From Rhodospirillales bacterium (GTDB lineage: Bacteria; Pseudomonadota; Alphaproteobacteria; Rhodospirillales; Shumkoniaceae): DNA of 54,843 nt. Below the pieces are notes generated by a model. It had not been told where the DNA came from. It made no database searches and saw only the letters and a list, made by a program, of their open reading frames with translations. Below are positions 33,473 to 42,906 of the stretch, piece after piece (the first letter of the stretch is position 1; each line of letters starts with the position of its first letter). A program made the translations under genes and the position numbers. The DNA lies in the NCBI GenBank assembly GCA_028281785.1, contig JANQJG010000093.1:1-54843 (forward strand). The letters run 5' to 3'.

Positions 33473-33955
33473 CTAGGTCTTCGCGGCGCCGAGGCGCGGC
33501 CGGAGCACGGCGAGGAACACCGCCGTGAGCGCAAGCAGCAGGTTCACCGCCCCGAAGCCCGCTTCGCGTCCCTTGAGCGCATGCAGCTGCTCCAACGACC
33601 CCGCGCCGGCGGCGAACCGGGAGGCGGCGTCAAGCGCCTCCTGGCCGGTCGGGTAAAGGACGACGGCCGCGTTGAGCGCGATCAGCAGCGCGAGGATCGC
33701 ATGCCCCGCGAGCCAGCGGGTTCGCGGGATCGGCCGCTTGCCCATGACGGCCAGGAGCGCGCCGGTGAGGATCAGCAGTCCCAGGCCGGGCAGGGTCAGA
33801 TAGGTGGTCGCCACGGCAATGGACTGGCGGACGATCAGCAGGGTTTGCGGGTCGTCCTGCGCGCCCGGAATGAAGCCCGCCGTGATATGGCCGAGGATGC
33901 TGCCAAGGAACATGGCCATGGCGAGCAGATGCAGGGCCTTGACGGTTTTGAGCAT
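33473..33955 (-). CDS. Membrane protein, DUF2269-like
   Basis: A 160-residue protein with four hydrophobic helices. The first, LKTVKALHLLAMAMFLGSIL, again carries a histidine, so this gene and its downstream neighbour appear to be related. It lies 11 bp after the MarR gene and 14 bp before the next. No catalytic motif is recognised. Confidence 0.78.
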   Translation of the reverse strand: MLKTVKALHLLAMAMFLGSILGHITAGFIPGAQDDPQTLLIVRQSIAVATTYLTLPGLGLLILTGALLAVMGKRPIPRTRWLAGHAILALLIALNAAVVLYPTGQEALDAASRFAAGAGSLEQLHALKGREAGFGAVNLLLALTAVFLAVLRPRLGAAKT

Positions 33956-33966
33956 GGTCCTGGTTC

Positions 33967-34416
33967 CTATGTCTGATCCGTTTCGAGGCGTTGGCGGAGG
34001 GTCCGCATGACCGTCAGCGCCCTGTCGATCTCCTGCACGGTGAGGCCCGCCGCCAGACCGTTGGACCAGACGACATGGCGCCGGTCGACCTGTTCCAGCA
34101 CCGCCCGTCCCGCTTCGGTCAGGCAGACGAGCTTGGCCCGCCGGTGATTGGGATTCTCGGCGAATGCGACGATGCCCTCATGGGCCAGGACATTGGCCAC
34201 CCGCTGCACGGCCTGCCGGGTGAGCCCCATATTGCGCGCGATCTGCGCGACCGGGAGCGGCTCGTCGGTGATCGCGCCGATGACCTGCCATCGGGCGCTC
34301 GACAGCCCGAGATCGCCGGTCAGGCGGTCGCCGGCGGCGAGGAGACGGCCGTTCAGACGGAAGGTCTCCAGGATCAGATCAGTCAGCCGGATCGCCTCGG
34401 CGGTATGGGTGGTCAT
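33967..34416 (-). CDS. MarR-family regulator
   Basis: A 149-residue winged-helix repressor with LSSARWQVIGAITDEPLPV, recognition helix MGLTRQAVQRVANVL and a wing NPNHRRAKLVCLTEAG. It heads an operon with two membrane proteins. Two palindromes just upstream make autoregulation very likely. Confidence 0.93.
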   Translation of the reverse strand: MTTHTAEAIRLTDLILETFRLNGRLLAAGDRLTGDLGLSSARWQVIGAITDEPLPVAQIARNMGLTRQAVQRVANVLAHEGIVAFAENPNHRRAKLVCLTEAGRAVLEQVDRRHVVWSNGLAAGLTVQEIDRALTVMRTLRQRLETDQT

Positions 34417-34430
34417 GGCGGCTCCTCAAC

Positions 34431-34466
34431 ATGACAATAGTCTGTCATCATGACAATATATTGTCA
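34431..34466. promoter_or_regulatory. Twin MarR operators
   Basis: ATGACA-N6-TGTCAT (34431-34448) is followed two bases later by the perfect 16-bp palindrome TGACAATATATTGTCA (34451-34466). Both share ATGACAATA half-sites and sit 15-50 bp before the MarR start. Between 34467 and 34662 nothing else is seen. Confidence 0.75.
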
Positions 34467-34662
34467 ATATGGTCAGGCTATTGAAAGGCACCGCCAGAGG
34501 AAACGGATCGGCGACGCGAGCCAGATCGCGATGACCAGCATGCAGATGGTCGCGCTGTTCAAAAGCCTTCGTTGGCAGTAGCGGCTCGCCAACGGTCAGG
34601 AGCATTTTTCGCGCTTACAGCCCTATCCGACTTGGTCGTGGCAAGCCGATCTGTCGGATAGA

Positions 34663-35118
34663 TCAGATCCGGGCCGGCTCGATCAGTTCGAGGACGATTC
34701 CGCTTCGGGAGGCGAAATAGCCGATCCGGTTGCCGGCGTTCGGTCCCTGATCGACGGTGATGATCTCACCCAGCAGATCGCCGCCCGCGGCCCGGCAGGT
34801 GGCGACCGCGGCCTCGATGTCGTCGACCTGCATCGCCAGATGGCTGCTGCCCGAATCGACCGGACGCAGACGCATCCGAAGCTGGTCAGCGACGTCCCGG
34901 AACGCCACGATCTCGACGCTGCTGTCGCCGCGCCGCAGATAGGCGGATTCGAGCTTGGCGCCGGCGACGCCGGTCAGGCGGGCGGTGTTCGCGGGATCGC
35001 GCGGCGCCCGGGACAGCAGCTCGAAGCCGAGGGTGTCCCGGAAGAAGCGCACGGCCTCATCCAGATCCTCGACGGTGAACCCGGTGTGATTGACCGACAA
35101 GACCTCGAACCCTTGCAT
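34663..35118 (-). CDS. VOC family (glyoxalase-like) protein
   Basis: A 151-residue metalloprotein-type fold of two beta-alpha-beta-beta-beta repeats. Candidate metal ligands are His in SVNHTGFTVED, His in SSHLAMQVDD and Glu in GIVLELIEPARI. It follows the TRAP transporter genes by about 57 bp on the same strand and may process the imported compound. Substrate unknown. Confidence 0.88.
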   Translation of the reverse strand: MQGFEVLSVNHTGFTVEDLDEAVRFFRDTLGFELLSRAPRDPANTARLTGVAGAKLESAYLRRGDSSVEIVAFRDVADQLRMRLRPVDSGSSHLAMQVDDIEAAVATCRAAGGDLLGEIITVDQGPNAGNRIGYFASRSGIVLELIEPARI

Positions 35119-35175
35119 GCGAACGCCTCCTCATTCTTGTCGTTGTCGCGCCGGCCCCCTTTCGGCCCATGGCCG

Positions 35176-36744
35176 TCATCCCGCCGTCCCCGCGTACAAG
35201 ATGCGCGGCAGCCACAGCACGATCTCCGGAAACAGGATGCAGAGGGTCAGGACGAAGAGCTGAAGGGCCAGGAAGGGCAGCGTCGCGCGGATCAGCTCGC
35301 TGGTCGGGATGTGGTCCGGCGTCACCCCGCGCAGGAAGAAGATGGCGTAGCCGAAGGGCGGCGAGAGGAAGCTCATCTGCATGTTGACGAGGTAGATGAC
35401 GCCGAACCACAGGGCCACGTCCTGCTCGGCCACGCCGGGCAGCCCGAGGAGCCCGGTAAAGGGCAGCGCGACGACGATGGGCAGGAAGATCGGCACTGCG
35501 AGCAGAAGAATGCCGACCCAGTCCAGGAACATGCCGAGGATGATCAGGATGACCATCATCACGGTCAGGATCATGTAGGGGCCGAGGCCGGTGCCGAGGA
35601 TCATCTCCGACACGAAGGCCTGCCCGCCCTGGAGCACGTAGAAGCCGACGAACACGGTGGCGCCGAACATGATCCAGAGCACCATGGCGACCGACTTCAT
35701 GGTGCTGACACAGGCGCCGGCGACCGATTCGACGGAGAGCCGGCGGTGCAGCGCGGCCACCAGCATGGCGCCCAGGCTGCCGATGCCGGCGGCCTCCACG
35801 GGCGTCGCGATGCCGAGGAAGATGGCGCCGAGCACGGCGATCACCAGGCCCAGCGGGGCCGCCATCTTGAGCAGGAGCCACAGCTTCTCGCCCCAGCCGA
35901 CCCGCTCCTCCCTGGGCAGGGCCGGGCCGAGCCGGGGATTGATCAGGCAGCGGAGCGAGACATAGGCGACATAGGTGCCCGAGAGCAGCAGGCCCGGGAA
36001 CACCGAGCCGGCATAAAGCTCGCCCACCGATTCCTGCGCGACCACGGCGTAGATGATGGCGAGGATCGAGGGCGGAATGAGGATGCCCAGCGTGCCGCCG
36101 GCCATGATCGAGCCGAGGGCGATGCGATGGTCGTAATTGCGCTTGAGCATCGCCGGAAGCGCGATGATGCCCATGGTGACGATGGCCGCGGCGATAATAC
36201 CGACCATGGCGGCAAGGATCGTCGAGGCGATGATGGCCGCCGAGGCCAGCCCGCCGCGCACGCCGCCGAGCCATTTGTAGACGACGTCGAACATCTCGTC
36301 GATCAGGCCGGCGCGTTCCAGCATCGAGGCCATGAAGATGAACAGCGGAATGGCCGAAAGCTGGTAGTTGGTCATCATCGGGAAGACGCGCGGCGGAATC
36401 AGGTTCAGCATGTTCCGGTCGCCGACCATGTAGATGAAGACCACGGCCAGGCTGCCGGTGACGAAGGCGAGCGGCATGCCCGCCATCAGGAAGACCAGCA
36501 GCGAGCCGAACATCAGGATCGACAGCGTGTTGATCGGCGTGCCGGCGAGAATGCCCTCCAGGGTGAAGGGCGGCCGCGCCTCGCCATAGGGATCGAACAG
36601 CACCGCCTGGATCAGCTCCCAGAGGATGGGAAGACCGATCAGGACGAGGAGGAGCATGAGCACGAGCGTCGACACGGACCGGGGATAGAACCCGCGCGAG
36701 GAGACCGTGGAGAGGGTCTGGGCGCCGGGGTTTTGGTCAGGCAT
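35176..36744 (-). CDS. TRAP transporter large permease (DctM)
   Basis: A 522-residue DctM subunit with some twelve or more hydrophobic segments. GTLGILIPPSILAIIYAVVA and the GMFLDWVGILLL region are diagnostic for the ion-coupled TRAP permease. It overlaps the small permease gene by 8 bp. An unusually long N-terminal soluble stretch (about 20 residues) precedes the first helix. Confidence 0.95.
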   Translation of the reverse strand: MPDQNPGAQTLSTVSSRGFYPRSVSTLVLMLLLVLIGLPILWELIQAVLFDPYGEARPPFTLEGILAGTPINTLSILMFGSLLVFLMAGMPLAFVTGSLAVVFIYMVGDRNMLNLIPPRVFPMMTNYQLSAIPLFIFMASMLERAGLIDEMFDVVYKWLGGVRGGLASAAIIASTILAAMVGIIAAAIVTMGIIALPAMLKRNYDHRIALGSIMAGGTLGILIPPSILAIIYAVVAQESVGELYAGSVFPGLLLSGTYVAYVSLRCLINPRLGPALPREERVGWGEKLWLLLKMAAPLGLVIAVLGAIFLGIATPVEAAGIGSLGAMLVAALHRRLSVESVAGACVSTMKSVAMVLWIMFGATVFVGFYVLQGGQAFVSEMILGTGLGPYMILTVMMVILIILGMFLDWVGILLLAVPIFLPIVVALPFTGLLGLPGVAEQDVALWFGVIYLVNMQMSFLSPPFGYAIFFLRGVTPDHIPTSELIRATLPFLALQLFVLTLCILFPEIVLWLPRILYAGTAG

Positions 36745-37438
36745 GGGCGTCCGCCTCCAGGTTCCGGTATTCGCGGACGGCGCGGATGAGGTCGGCGACG
36801 CCCTGCAGCAGAAGCAGGATTCCGGCGAGGAACATCAGGGCCTTGATGGGGATGTAGGACACCCGCCATTCCGAGAAGGAGGTCTCGTTATCCAGGGCTT
36901 GGCCGAACCAGACGAGGTCCTGATCGACCGACTGGGCGAAGAAGGTCCAGCTCGTCTTGATGAAGGCGATCATGTAGACGAGGAAAAGCAGCCAGGTGAC
37001 GATGTCGATGACCAGCTGCCAGCGCCGCGGCAGGTTGACGTAGATGGCGTCGACGCGGACATGGGAGCGGTAGAGATAGCCGTAGGCGCCGCAGGTGACG
37101 AACATCATGCCGAACATCAGGAACGAGGCCTCATGGGCCCAGTTGGTCGGCGAATCGAAGCCGTAGCGGGCGACCACCTCATAGGAGTAGTAGCCGACGG
37201 TGATGACCGTCCAGAAGGCGACGAAGCGTCCCGAAAAGGTCGAGAGGAACTCGACGGCGCGGATGAGTCGGTCGAGGATACCGGGGCCCGTCGCGGGCGG
37301 GTTCGGCGGCGCGGGCAGGGTTTCCCCCGCCTCGCCCTTGCCGCGGGCCCGCAGGACCAGCAGGAAGACGATCGGCACCAGAACGATCAGGCCCCAATAG
37401 AGCCAGAAAGGCAGGATCACCGCCGTGCTTTCAGTCAT
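36737..37438 (-). CDS. TRAP transporter small permease (DctQ)
   Basis: A 233-residue DctQ subunit with four core membrane segments plus an extra N-terminal helix (ILPFWLYWGLIVLVPIVFLL). The ATG at 37438 follows AGGGGAA; the frame remains open far upstream into dctP without meaning. A hairpin lies between it and dctP at 37470-37490. Confidence 0.9.
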   Translation of the reverse strand: MTESTAVILPFWLYWGLIVLVPIVFLLVLRARGKGEAGETLPAPPNPPATGPGILDRLIRAVEFLSTFSGRFVAFWTVITVGYYSYEVVARYGFDSPTNWAHEASFLMFGMMFVTCGAYGYLYRSHVRVDAIYVNLPRRWQLVIDIVTWLLFLVYMIAFIKTSWTFFAQSVDQDLVWFGQALDNETSFSEWRVSYIPIKALMFLAGILLLLQGVADLIRAVREYRNLEADAHA

Positions 37439-37469
37439 GGTTGGTGCTTCCCCTTGAGGAATGGGGGAA

Positions 37470-37490
37470 GAGGCCGCGCGTGGCGGCCTC
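37470..37490 (-). promoter_or_regulatory. Intercistronic hairpin dctP-dctQ
   Basis: GAGGCCGC (37470-37477) pairs with GCGGCCTC (37483-37490) in the 77-bp gap. Such stems after binding-protein genes commonly stabilise the upstream mRNA or lower downstream expression; that role is inference. Confidence 0.5.
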
Positions 37491-37515
37491 TCCGGCAGGT
37501 TGGAAGGCGGGCGGC

Positions 37516-38616
37516 CTAGATCTCGAAGCCCGCGATGTCGCTCTTCTCGATCAGGGCGACTGAAGGATCCTGCATGACCTTGAGATGGATCTTGAACAGC
37601 TTGGCTGCGTCCTCGTTGACCCTGGCCCATTTGAACCAGAGCGGAATCGCAACCTTGCGCATCTGCGAGGCATCCTCTTCGGACAGCCGCGTGACCTTGG
37701 TGCCGGCCGCCTCGTATTTCGGCCAGGCTTCGGCGTTGGCGGCCTGGATGCCGCAATAATGCTCGCGCGAATAGCCGTCGACGAGCTCGGGCAGCAGCAT
37801 CTTCATGCGATCGGACAGCGAGTCGTAGACGCGTTTGCCGAAGGAGATTTCCATCAGGTCGACCGGCTGATGCAGGCAGGGGGTCGAGGTCGGACCCATG
37901 ACGATGTAGTTCGTTACCTGATGGAAGCCGAGATCGTAGTTGACGGCCGGGCCGACATAGTCGGCGGCCTCGATGGTCCCCTTCTCGAGCGCCGGATAGA
38001 CTTCCGAGCCGGGGAGCAGGGTGGTCTTGGCGCCGATGGCGGCGAAGACCTCGGCGACGATGCCGCCGGGGGCCCGCATCTTCAGGCCCTTCAGATCCTC
38101 AAGCGAGTTGATCGGCTTCTTGGAGTGGATCAGGTTGATGTCGTGATGGACGATTCCGATCCATTCCAGGCCTTGCTTGTTGTAGGCCTGCTTGACGATC
38201 TCCTGGGCACCATAGGAATAGTACAGCTTGTCCCAATGGGAGGGCTGGTTCAGGCCCATCGGATAGGTGCACATCCACACCGCGGCCGGCATCTTGCCGA
38301 TCCAGTAGGACGGGAACAGGTTCATGCCGTCGAGAACGCCGTTGCGGACGGCGTCGAAAAGCTGGAAGTCGCCGGACACGGCGCCGGCCGGGAAGGGCTG
38401 GAAGGAGAGCTCGCCGCCTGTCAGCTCGACCATGCGGCCGCACCAGCCCTCGAACAGCTTGTAGCCGGTGGTTCCCGGCTGCCAGGAGCTTTGGATCTTG
38501 AGATTGCGGGTCCGGGCCGCGGCGCTGGCGGCATGGGGAGCCGCGAGGGTACCGGCGGCGGCAACCGCGGCCCCTCTGATGAAATTGCGTCGGGATGGCG
38601 TCTTGGAAGCCGACAT
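37516..38616 (-). CDS. TRAP transporter substrate-binding protein (DctP family)
   Basis: A 366-residue periplasmic receptor with a Tat-like signal, SRRNFIRG at residues 8-15, followed by a hydrophobic stretch ending HAASAA. The mature part has the DctP pattern including LKGLKMRAPGGIVAEVFAAI, where the conserved Arg would bind the carboxylate of the ligand. It is first of dctP-dctQ-dctM-VOC. A GntR/FCD gene upstream on the same strand probably controls it. The ligand is probably an organic acid. Confidence 0.92.
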   Translation of the reverse strand: MSASKTPSRRNFIRGAAVAAAGTLAAPHAASAAARTRNLKIQSSWQPGTTGYKLFEGWCGRMVELTGGELSFQPFPAGAVSGDFQLFDAVRNGVLDGMNLFPSYWIGKMPAAVWMCTYPMGLNQPSHWDKLYYSYGAQEIVKQAYNKQGLEWIGIVHHDINLIHSKKPINSLEDLKGLKMRAPGGIVAEVFAAIGAKTTLLPGSEVYPALEKGTIEAADYVGPAVNYDLGFHQVTNYIVMGPTSTPCLHQPVDLMEISFGKRVYDSLSDRMKMLLPELVDGYSREHYCGIQAANAEAWPKYEAAGTKVTRLSEEDASQMRKVAIPLWFKWARVNEDAAKLFKIHLKVMQDPSVALIEKSDIAGFEI

Positions 38617-38909
38617 GGTTGCCTCCTCAATGGACTGGTTTGAACGCTTGTTGAATTCGGCATTTGTTAGTCTACAACATACAAATTAGGCCAGTTAATT
38701 TGTTTTTTCAGACAAATTTGTTTCTCTTTCGAATAAATACAAGAGTCGCGGCACGCCACGAGATTCTCGGAACGAAGCGGGCTCGCCTAGCGTCCGCGCA
38801 TGACGAAATCTGGAAGGGGCGGGGGTGGAGGTGACAAGTTCCACAGCCAACCCCCTTCGCCATCCCTTGGACGGGGGGATCTCCGGAACTACGAAAAGCC
38901 AAGCCAAAT

Positions 38910-39060
38910 CAACCCTCTCCGCCCTCTGGGGGGGAGAGGGTGGCGAGCCCGAGCGCAAGCTGGGCGAGCCGGGAGAGGTGGGCATGTTCTAAGAGCCCCC
39001 CACCTCTCCTTGTTCCTCTCCCCCCCGGTGGGGCGGAGAGGAGACCCAGCGACGACTGTG
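38910..39060 (+). repeat. Composite GC-rich repeat, diverged copy
   Basis: Contains CCTCTCCGCCC...GAGAGGGTGG, GGGAGAGGTGGGC and an inverted CCACCTCTCC plus GGCGGAGAGG block. Related to the repeats beside the RM gene. The 570-bp gap 38617-39187 holds only this repeat and AT-rich sequence before dctP. Confidence 0.6.
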
Positions 39061-39187
39061 CGCCTAAAACCCCTTCTCTACGCGAGTGGGGCCTGTCCAT
39101 GGGGAGAAGTCCGGGCTGTGGCCGTCGCCCATGGCCCGAGAAGTGTGAATGTCACAGCCGATGAAGGCGGGAAATACTTCCATGACG

Positions 39188-39871
39188 TCAGGCGCCTTCG
39201 AAGATGCGCCGCCGGGACATCTCGAGATGGTGGCGCATGGTGTCGCGCGCGCGGTCGGAATCGCCCTCGCGAATGGCCTCGACAACGACCCGGTGTTCTT
39301 CCCAGGACAGATGGGCGTGGCGGCGGTAATGGGCGCTCGCCAGGGTTTTGCTGAGGTTCATGCCGAACAGGATATGCGGCCGGATCGAGATCATGATCGA
39401 TTCGAAGAACTGGTTGCGGCTCGCCTTGGCCAGGGCGAGATGGAAGTCGGTGTCCTCGGCCGTGTGGAACCTCTTCTCCTCGACGATGCGCCGCATGCGC
39501 TCGATATGATCGTCGAACGCCCTCATGTCGTTGTCGTCCCGGCGCGAGGCGACGAAAAAGGCGATTTCGCCCTCCAGCGAGATCCGGCATTCGAAACAGC
39601 GCTGGAGATCGGCGAGGCTTTCCACCGGCGCGAAGGGCTCGATGGCGTCACGGGGGCGATCGACGACGATGCTTCCCGAGCCCTGCCGGGACGCGATATG
39701 TCCCTCCTCGCGCAGGCGGGCGAGCGCGCTGCGTACGGTCGAGCGGGAGACGCCGTACCGTTTGGCGAGCGTCAGTTCCGTCGGCAGCCGGGAATTCGCC
39801 GGGAACTCGCCGCGAAGAATGCTGTTCATGAGGTCGACATACAGCTCGTCGGTGACGGTGGGATGGCGCAA
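39188..39871 (-). CDS. GntR-family regulator with FCD domain
   Basis: A 227-residue FadR-type regulator. The winged helix reads LAKRYGVSRSTVRSALARL, followed by GHIASRQGSGSIVV. The FCD part has DTDFHLALAKASRN and HLSWEEHRVVVEAI metal-site helices. The TTG at 39871 is chosen because GGAGGG sits just upstream; a TTG four codons earlier would place that site inside the gene. It lies upstream of the TRAP operon in the same direction and likely regulates it. Confidence 0.88.
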   Translation of the reverse strand: MRHPTVTDELYVDLMNSILRGEFPANSRLPTELTLAKRYGVSRSTVRSALARLREEGHIASRQGSGSIVVDRPRDAIEPFAPVESLADLQRCFECRISLEGEIAFFVASRRDDNDMRAFDDHIERMRRIVEEKRFHTAEDTDFHLALAKASRNQFFESIMISIRPHILFGMNLSKTLASAHYRRHAHLSWEEHRVVVEAIREGDSDRARDTMRHHLEMSRRRIFEGA

Positions 39872-40002
39872 CAAGCCCTCCAATCGGTTTGGTCTTGGTC
39901 GGCTTTCGATCCAGATTATACCAATCAGGTCCTATGCCATACAAATTTCCCCTCTTAATACGACAAATCTCCGATAATCAATGCGATGAATGTCCACAGG
40001 CC

Positions 40003-40135
40003 CTCGTGTGATGGTTCCGAAGTTCGGTACATTATGTGTGGCCGACTTCGGAAGCTGAATCACACGAGAATCAATAAGTTCGTGTGCCGATTCACGCGAG
40101 ATTCAATGTATCGAATCTCGCGATCGGGACACTAG
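40003..40135 (+). repeat. 133-bp double-hairpin element, copy 2
   Basis: Same length and orientation as copy 1 (97-229), beginning CTCGTGTGATGG and ending GGGACACTAG. Its terminal CTAG supplies the stop codon of the antiporter gene that converges on it. The first stem carries mismatches relative to copy 1. Confidence 0.85.
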
Positions 40136-41730
40136 GTGTCCGGCGCGGCGATTGCCGCCAGCTCGGCCTCGAACTCTTGCTGGACTTGGCTCGCGAAGCC
40201 GGCGCCGGCCTGGGTGACGCTGTCGACGACCAGGTGAACCCCGGCCTGCTCAAGGGTCTCGACCTCGTCCGGAAAGCGCGCCACGGCCGTGATCTTTCCG
40301 TCATAGGGGCTGTCGGCCAAACGCTGCACGACGTCGAGATTGGCGTTCAACTCCGACATGGTGAGCATGACCAGCCGGATCTTGCCGGGCTGCACCCGCT
40401 GCCAGAAATCGGAGTCGGTGGCATCGCCCTGGATGACGTTGCGGCCGGCCTCATGATGGGCCGCCACCTTGTCCGGGTTGCTGTCGAGCCCGAGAATGAC
40501 GTCGCCAAAGCGCGCGCGCATCACCTCGTAGGCCCCGGTGCCGATGCGGCCCATGCCGAGGATGGCGATGCGGGTCGCGCCCGGATAGATCGGCTGGTCG
40601 TCCGGATGGCGGGTCTCGCTTTCCCAGGGGACCAGCCGGTCATGGAAGCGGGCATAGAGTCCGTGGGCCATGGCGTTGAGCGGCGCGCCGAGCACGAAAC
40701 TGACGGCCAGCGCGACCGCGACCACCGCCAGCCAGTCCGCCGCGAGCCAGCCGTTGGCCACGCCGATGGCGCCGACGATGAGGCCGAATTCGCTGTAGGT
40801 GGCAAGGCTGCAGGCGGCGAGGGAAGAACTGCGCGCGCGCAGGTGGAAGCGGGTCAGGAGGACAAAGAACAGCGCCGCCTTGAAAGGCAGCAGCAGAACG
40901 AAGAGCAGGGCTATCAGCACGGCCTCGACGCTGAGGGTCGCCGTCAGCCCGATATTGAGGAAGAAGCCGACCAGCAGAATGTCCTTGAAGCTGAGCAGGG
41001 AGTCCGAGATCTCCTTGGCGCGGCCATGACCGGCCAACAGGATGCCCAGGGCGAGCGCGCCCAGGTCCGACTTCATGCCGACCTGGTCGAAAGCCTCGGC
41101 GCCCAGCACGATCGCCGCGAACAGCCCGAAGAGCGGGATCAGCTCGCCATGGCCGCAGCGGTCCATGATCCGGAACAGCAGCGGGCGCAGCAGAATCAGG
41201 CCGAATAGCGCCAGCGCCCAGGGCGACGGCACCTTCCCGGTGGAGAAGGTGATGAACACCACCGCGAAGACGTCCTGCATGATCAGGATGCCGATGGCGA
41301 CCCGACCGTGCAGGGACGGCATCTCGCCCTTCTCCTCCAGCGCCTTGACCGCGAAGACGGTGCTCGAGAAGCTGAGGGCGAAGGCGATCAGGGCGCTGGT
41401 CGCCAGGTCGAGCCCGGCGAACAGACGAACGCCGGCCGCGGCGAGCGCGAAGACGAGGAGACCGAAGACAACGACGGTGGCCACCATATGGATGCTGGTG
41501 CCGGCCCAGACCTCGGGTTTCAGCAGGGTTTCGATCTTCAGCTTGAGGCCGATCGAGAACAGCAGCAGGGTCACCCCGAGATCGGCGAACTGAACCAGCG
41601 TCGGGCCGCTCTCGAAGCCGAGGCCGGCGAGGGCGAAGCCGGCGGCCAGGAACCCGACCAATGGCGGCAGGCCGACTTGGCGGGTGGCGAAGCCCAGTAC
41701 GAAGGCGATCCCCAGAAATACAGGATCCAT
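40132..41730 (-). CDS. Kef-type monovalent cation:proton antiporter with RCK domain
   Basis: A 532-residue inner-membrane antiporter. About twelve hydrophobic segments cover residues 1-370, including FALSFSSTVFAVKALEEKGE and GILIMQDVFAVVF, typical of KefB/KefC-like CPA2 proteins. A cytoplasmic TrkA-N/RCK domain begins near residue 390 with ILGMGRIGTGAYEV and binds nucleotide. The ATG has GGGGAAAG upstream; the longer open frame continues meaninglessly into the next gene. Its TAG stop is formed by the CTAG end of the 133-bp repeat, so the C terminus was probably set by the repeat's arrival. Confidence 0.93.
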   Translation of the reverse strand: MDPVFLGIAFVLGFATRQVGLPPLVGFLAAGFALAGLGFESGPTLVQFADLGVTLLLFSIGLKLKIETLLKPEVWAGTSIHMVATVVVFGLLVFALAAAGVRLFAGLDLATSALIAFALSFSSTVFAVKALEEKGEMPSLHGRVAIGILIMQDVFAVVFITFSTGKVPSPWALALFGLILLRPLLFRIMDRCGHGELIPLFGLFAAIVLGAEAFDQVGMKSDLGALALGILLAGHGRAKEISDSLLSFKDILLVGFFLNIGLTATLSVEAVLIALLFVLLLPFKAALFFVLLTRFHLRARSSSLAACSLATYSEFGLIVGAIGVANGWLAADWLAVVAVALAVSFVLGAPLNAMAHGLYARFHDRLVPWESETRHPDDQPIYPGATRIAILGMGRIGTGAYEVMRARFGDVILGLDSNPDKVAAHHEAGRNVIQGDATDSDFWQRVQPGKIRLVMLTMSELNANLDVVQRLADSPYDGKITAVARFPDEVETLEQAGVHLVVDSVTQAGAGFASQVQQEFEAELAAIAAPDT

Positions 41731-41777
41731 GTTCTTTCCCCGTTTGCGTGCCTCTTCGAGGGGACCGCCCCGCGCGG

Positions 41778-42623
41778 TCAGGAGGGGCGGGGGCGCCCCA
41801 AGGGCACGACCTTGTTGTCGATGTCGTGGCCGATATCGGCACGGCCGAGATAGGGGATGCCCGAGGCCGCGCACCAGTGCCGGGTGATCTCCTCCTCGGT
41901 CTGGCCGAAATCGGGGTCGTTCGGCGGAATGTCGGCGCAGCGGCCGAGCCGGATGCCGGCGACCCGGCGGATGCCGGGATTGCTGGTGATGTGGAACAGG
42001 AAGCGGTCGATCCGGTACATCTCCTCGGATACCTCCTCGAGCATGAGGATGTGGTCGGTCAGGTCCGGCTGAAGCGGCGTTCCCAACACTTGGCTGAGCA
42101 CGGCCATGGTGAAAGCGGCGGTTTTGATTTCGGACGACACGGTGGCCTCCAGCGTATCCGCCGCGCGGCCCGCCAGATAAGCGAGCGCCCGCGCGACGGC
42201 GGCCTCGCCGCCCGGGCGCAGGATGTCGGACGGCATCGGCCCATGGGCGAGATGGGGGAACCCCGCCTTGTACAGCCCGGCGAGGAGGCAGCCGGCATCG
42301 CTGTAGCCGAGATAGAGCTTGCGCCGCGCGACCGCATTCAGTCCCGCGATCGACGCCTCGGCGATTCGGCAGGAGCCATAGCCGCCGCGGGCGAACCACA
42401 GGGCGTCGAAGCTGTCGTCATTGGCGATGTCGAGGAAGGCTTGCGTTCGGGCTGGATCGTCGCCGGCGAAATGGCCGTGCGACAGAAAGCATTGCTTGTG
42501 GAAATGGAGTTCGACGGATAGGCCGGCGGCGAGGGCGTCGACCCGCTTGGCGATGTCCTCGTCGATGCGCGATGCCGGCGCCATGACGCCGATTTTGATT
42601 CTGTTTTCGGGCACGCGATCCAT
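41778..42623 (-). CDS. LD-carboxypeptidase (peptidase S66 family)
   Basis: A 281-residue serine peptidase of the LdcA/MccF family. The nucleophile is Ser108 in LGYSDAGCLL; candidate triad partners are Glu in LMLEEVSEEMY and His in RADIGHDIDNKV. The typical substrate is the murein tetrapeptide, from which terminal D-alanine is removed during cell-wall recycling. It is divergent from a Mur-ligase gene of the Mpl type, supporting a recycling role. No signal peptide, so cytoplasmic. Confidence 0.9.
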   Translation of the reverse strand: MDRVPENRIKIGVMAPASRIDEDIAKRVDALAAGLSVELHFHKQCFLSHGHFAGDDPARTQAFLDIANDDSFDALWFARGGYGSCRIAEASIAGLNAVARRKLYLGYSDAGCLLAGLYKAGFPHLAHGPMPSDILRPGGEAAVARALAYLAGRAADTLEATVSSEIKTAAFTMAVLSQVLGTPLQPDLTDHILMLEEVSEEMYRIDRFLFHITSNPGIRRVAGIRLGRCADIPPNDPDFGQTEEEITRHWCAASGIPYLGRADIGHDIDNKVVPLGRPRPS

Positions 42624-42679
42624 CCTCGGTTAGTTGTTAGCCGTGACCAAGGTGAAATGGGGTTTTGGGGCGTGCCGTC

Positions 42680-42840
42680 GCCACAGCGTGTCCTCTCCGC
42701 CCTCGGGGGCGGAGAGGAACAAGGTGAGGTGGGGGATCTGGGAAAATGCCCACCTCACCCGGCTCGCGCCCGGGTCGGCCTGCGGCCGGCCCCTAGGCTC
42801 GCCACCCTCTCCCCCCAATGGGCGGAGAGGGTCGATTTCG
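42680..42840 (+). repeat. Composite GC-rich repeat, diverged copy
   Basis: CTCTCCGCCCTCGGGGGCGGAGAG forms a hairpin near its left end; a second GGGCGGAGAGGGTCG block closes it. It fills the divergent region between the LD-carboxypeptidase and Mur-ligase genes, where promoters must also lie. Confidence 0.6.
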
Positions 42841-42906
42841 CTCGACTCTTTCACGATCAACTCCGTTGCCTTGTCAGGTCCGGGCGATCCTTGTAGGACT
42901 CGCCGC

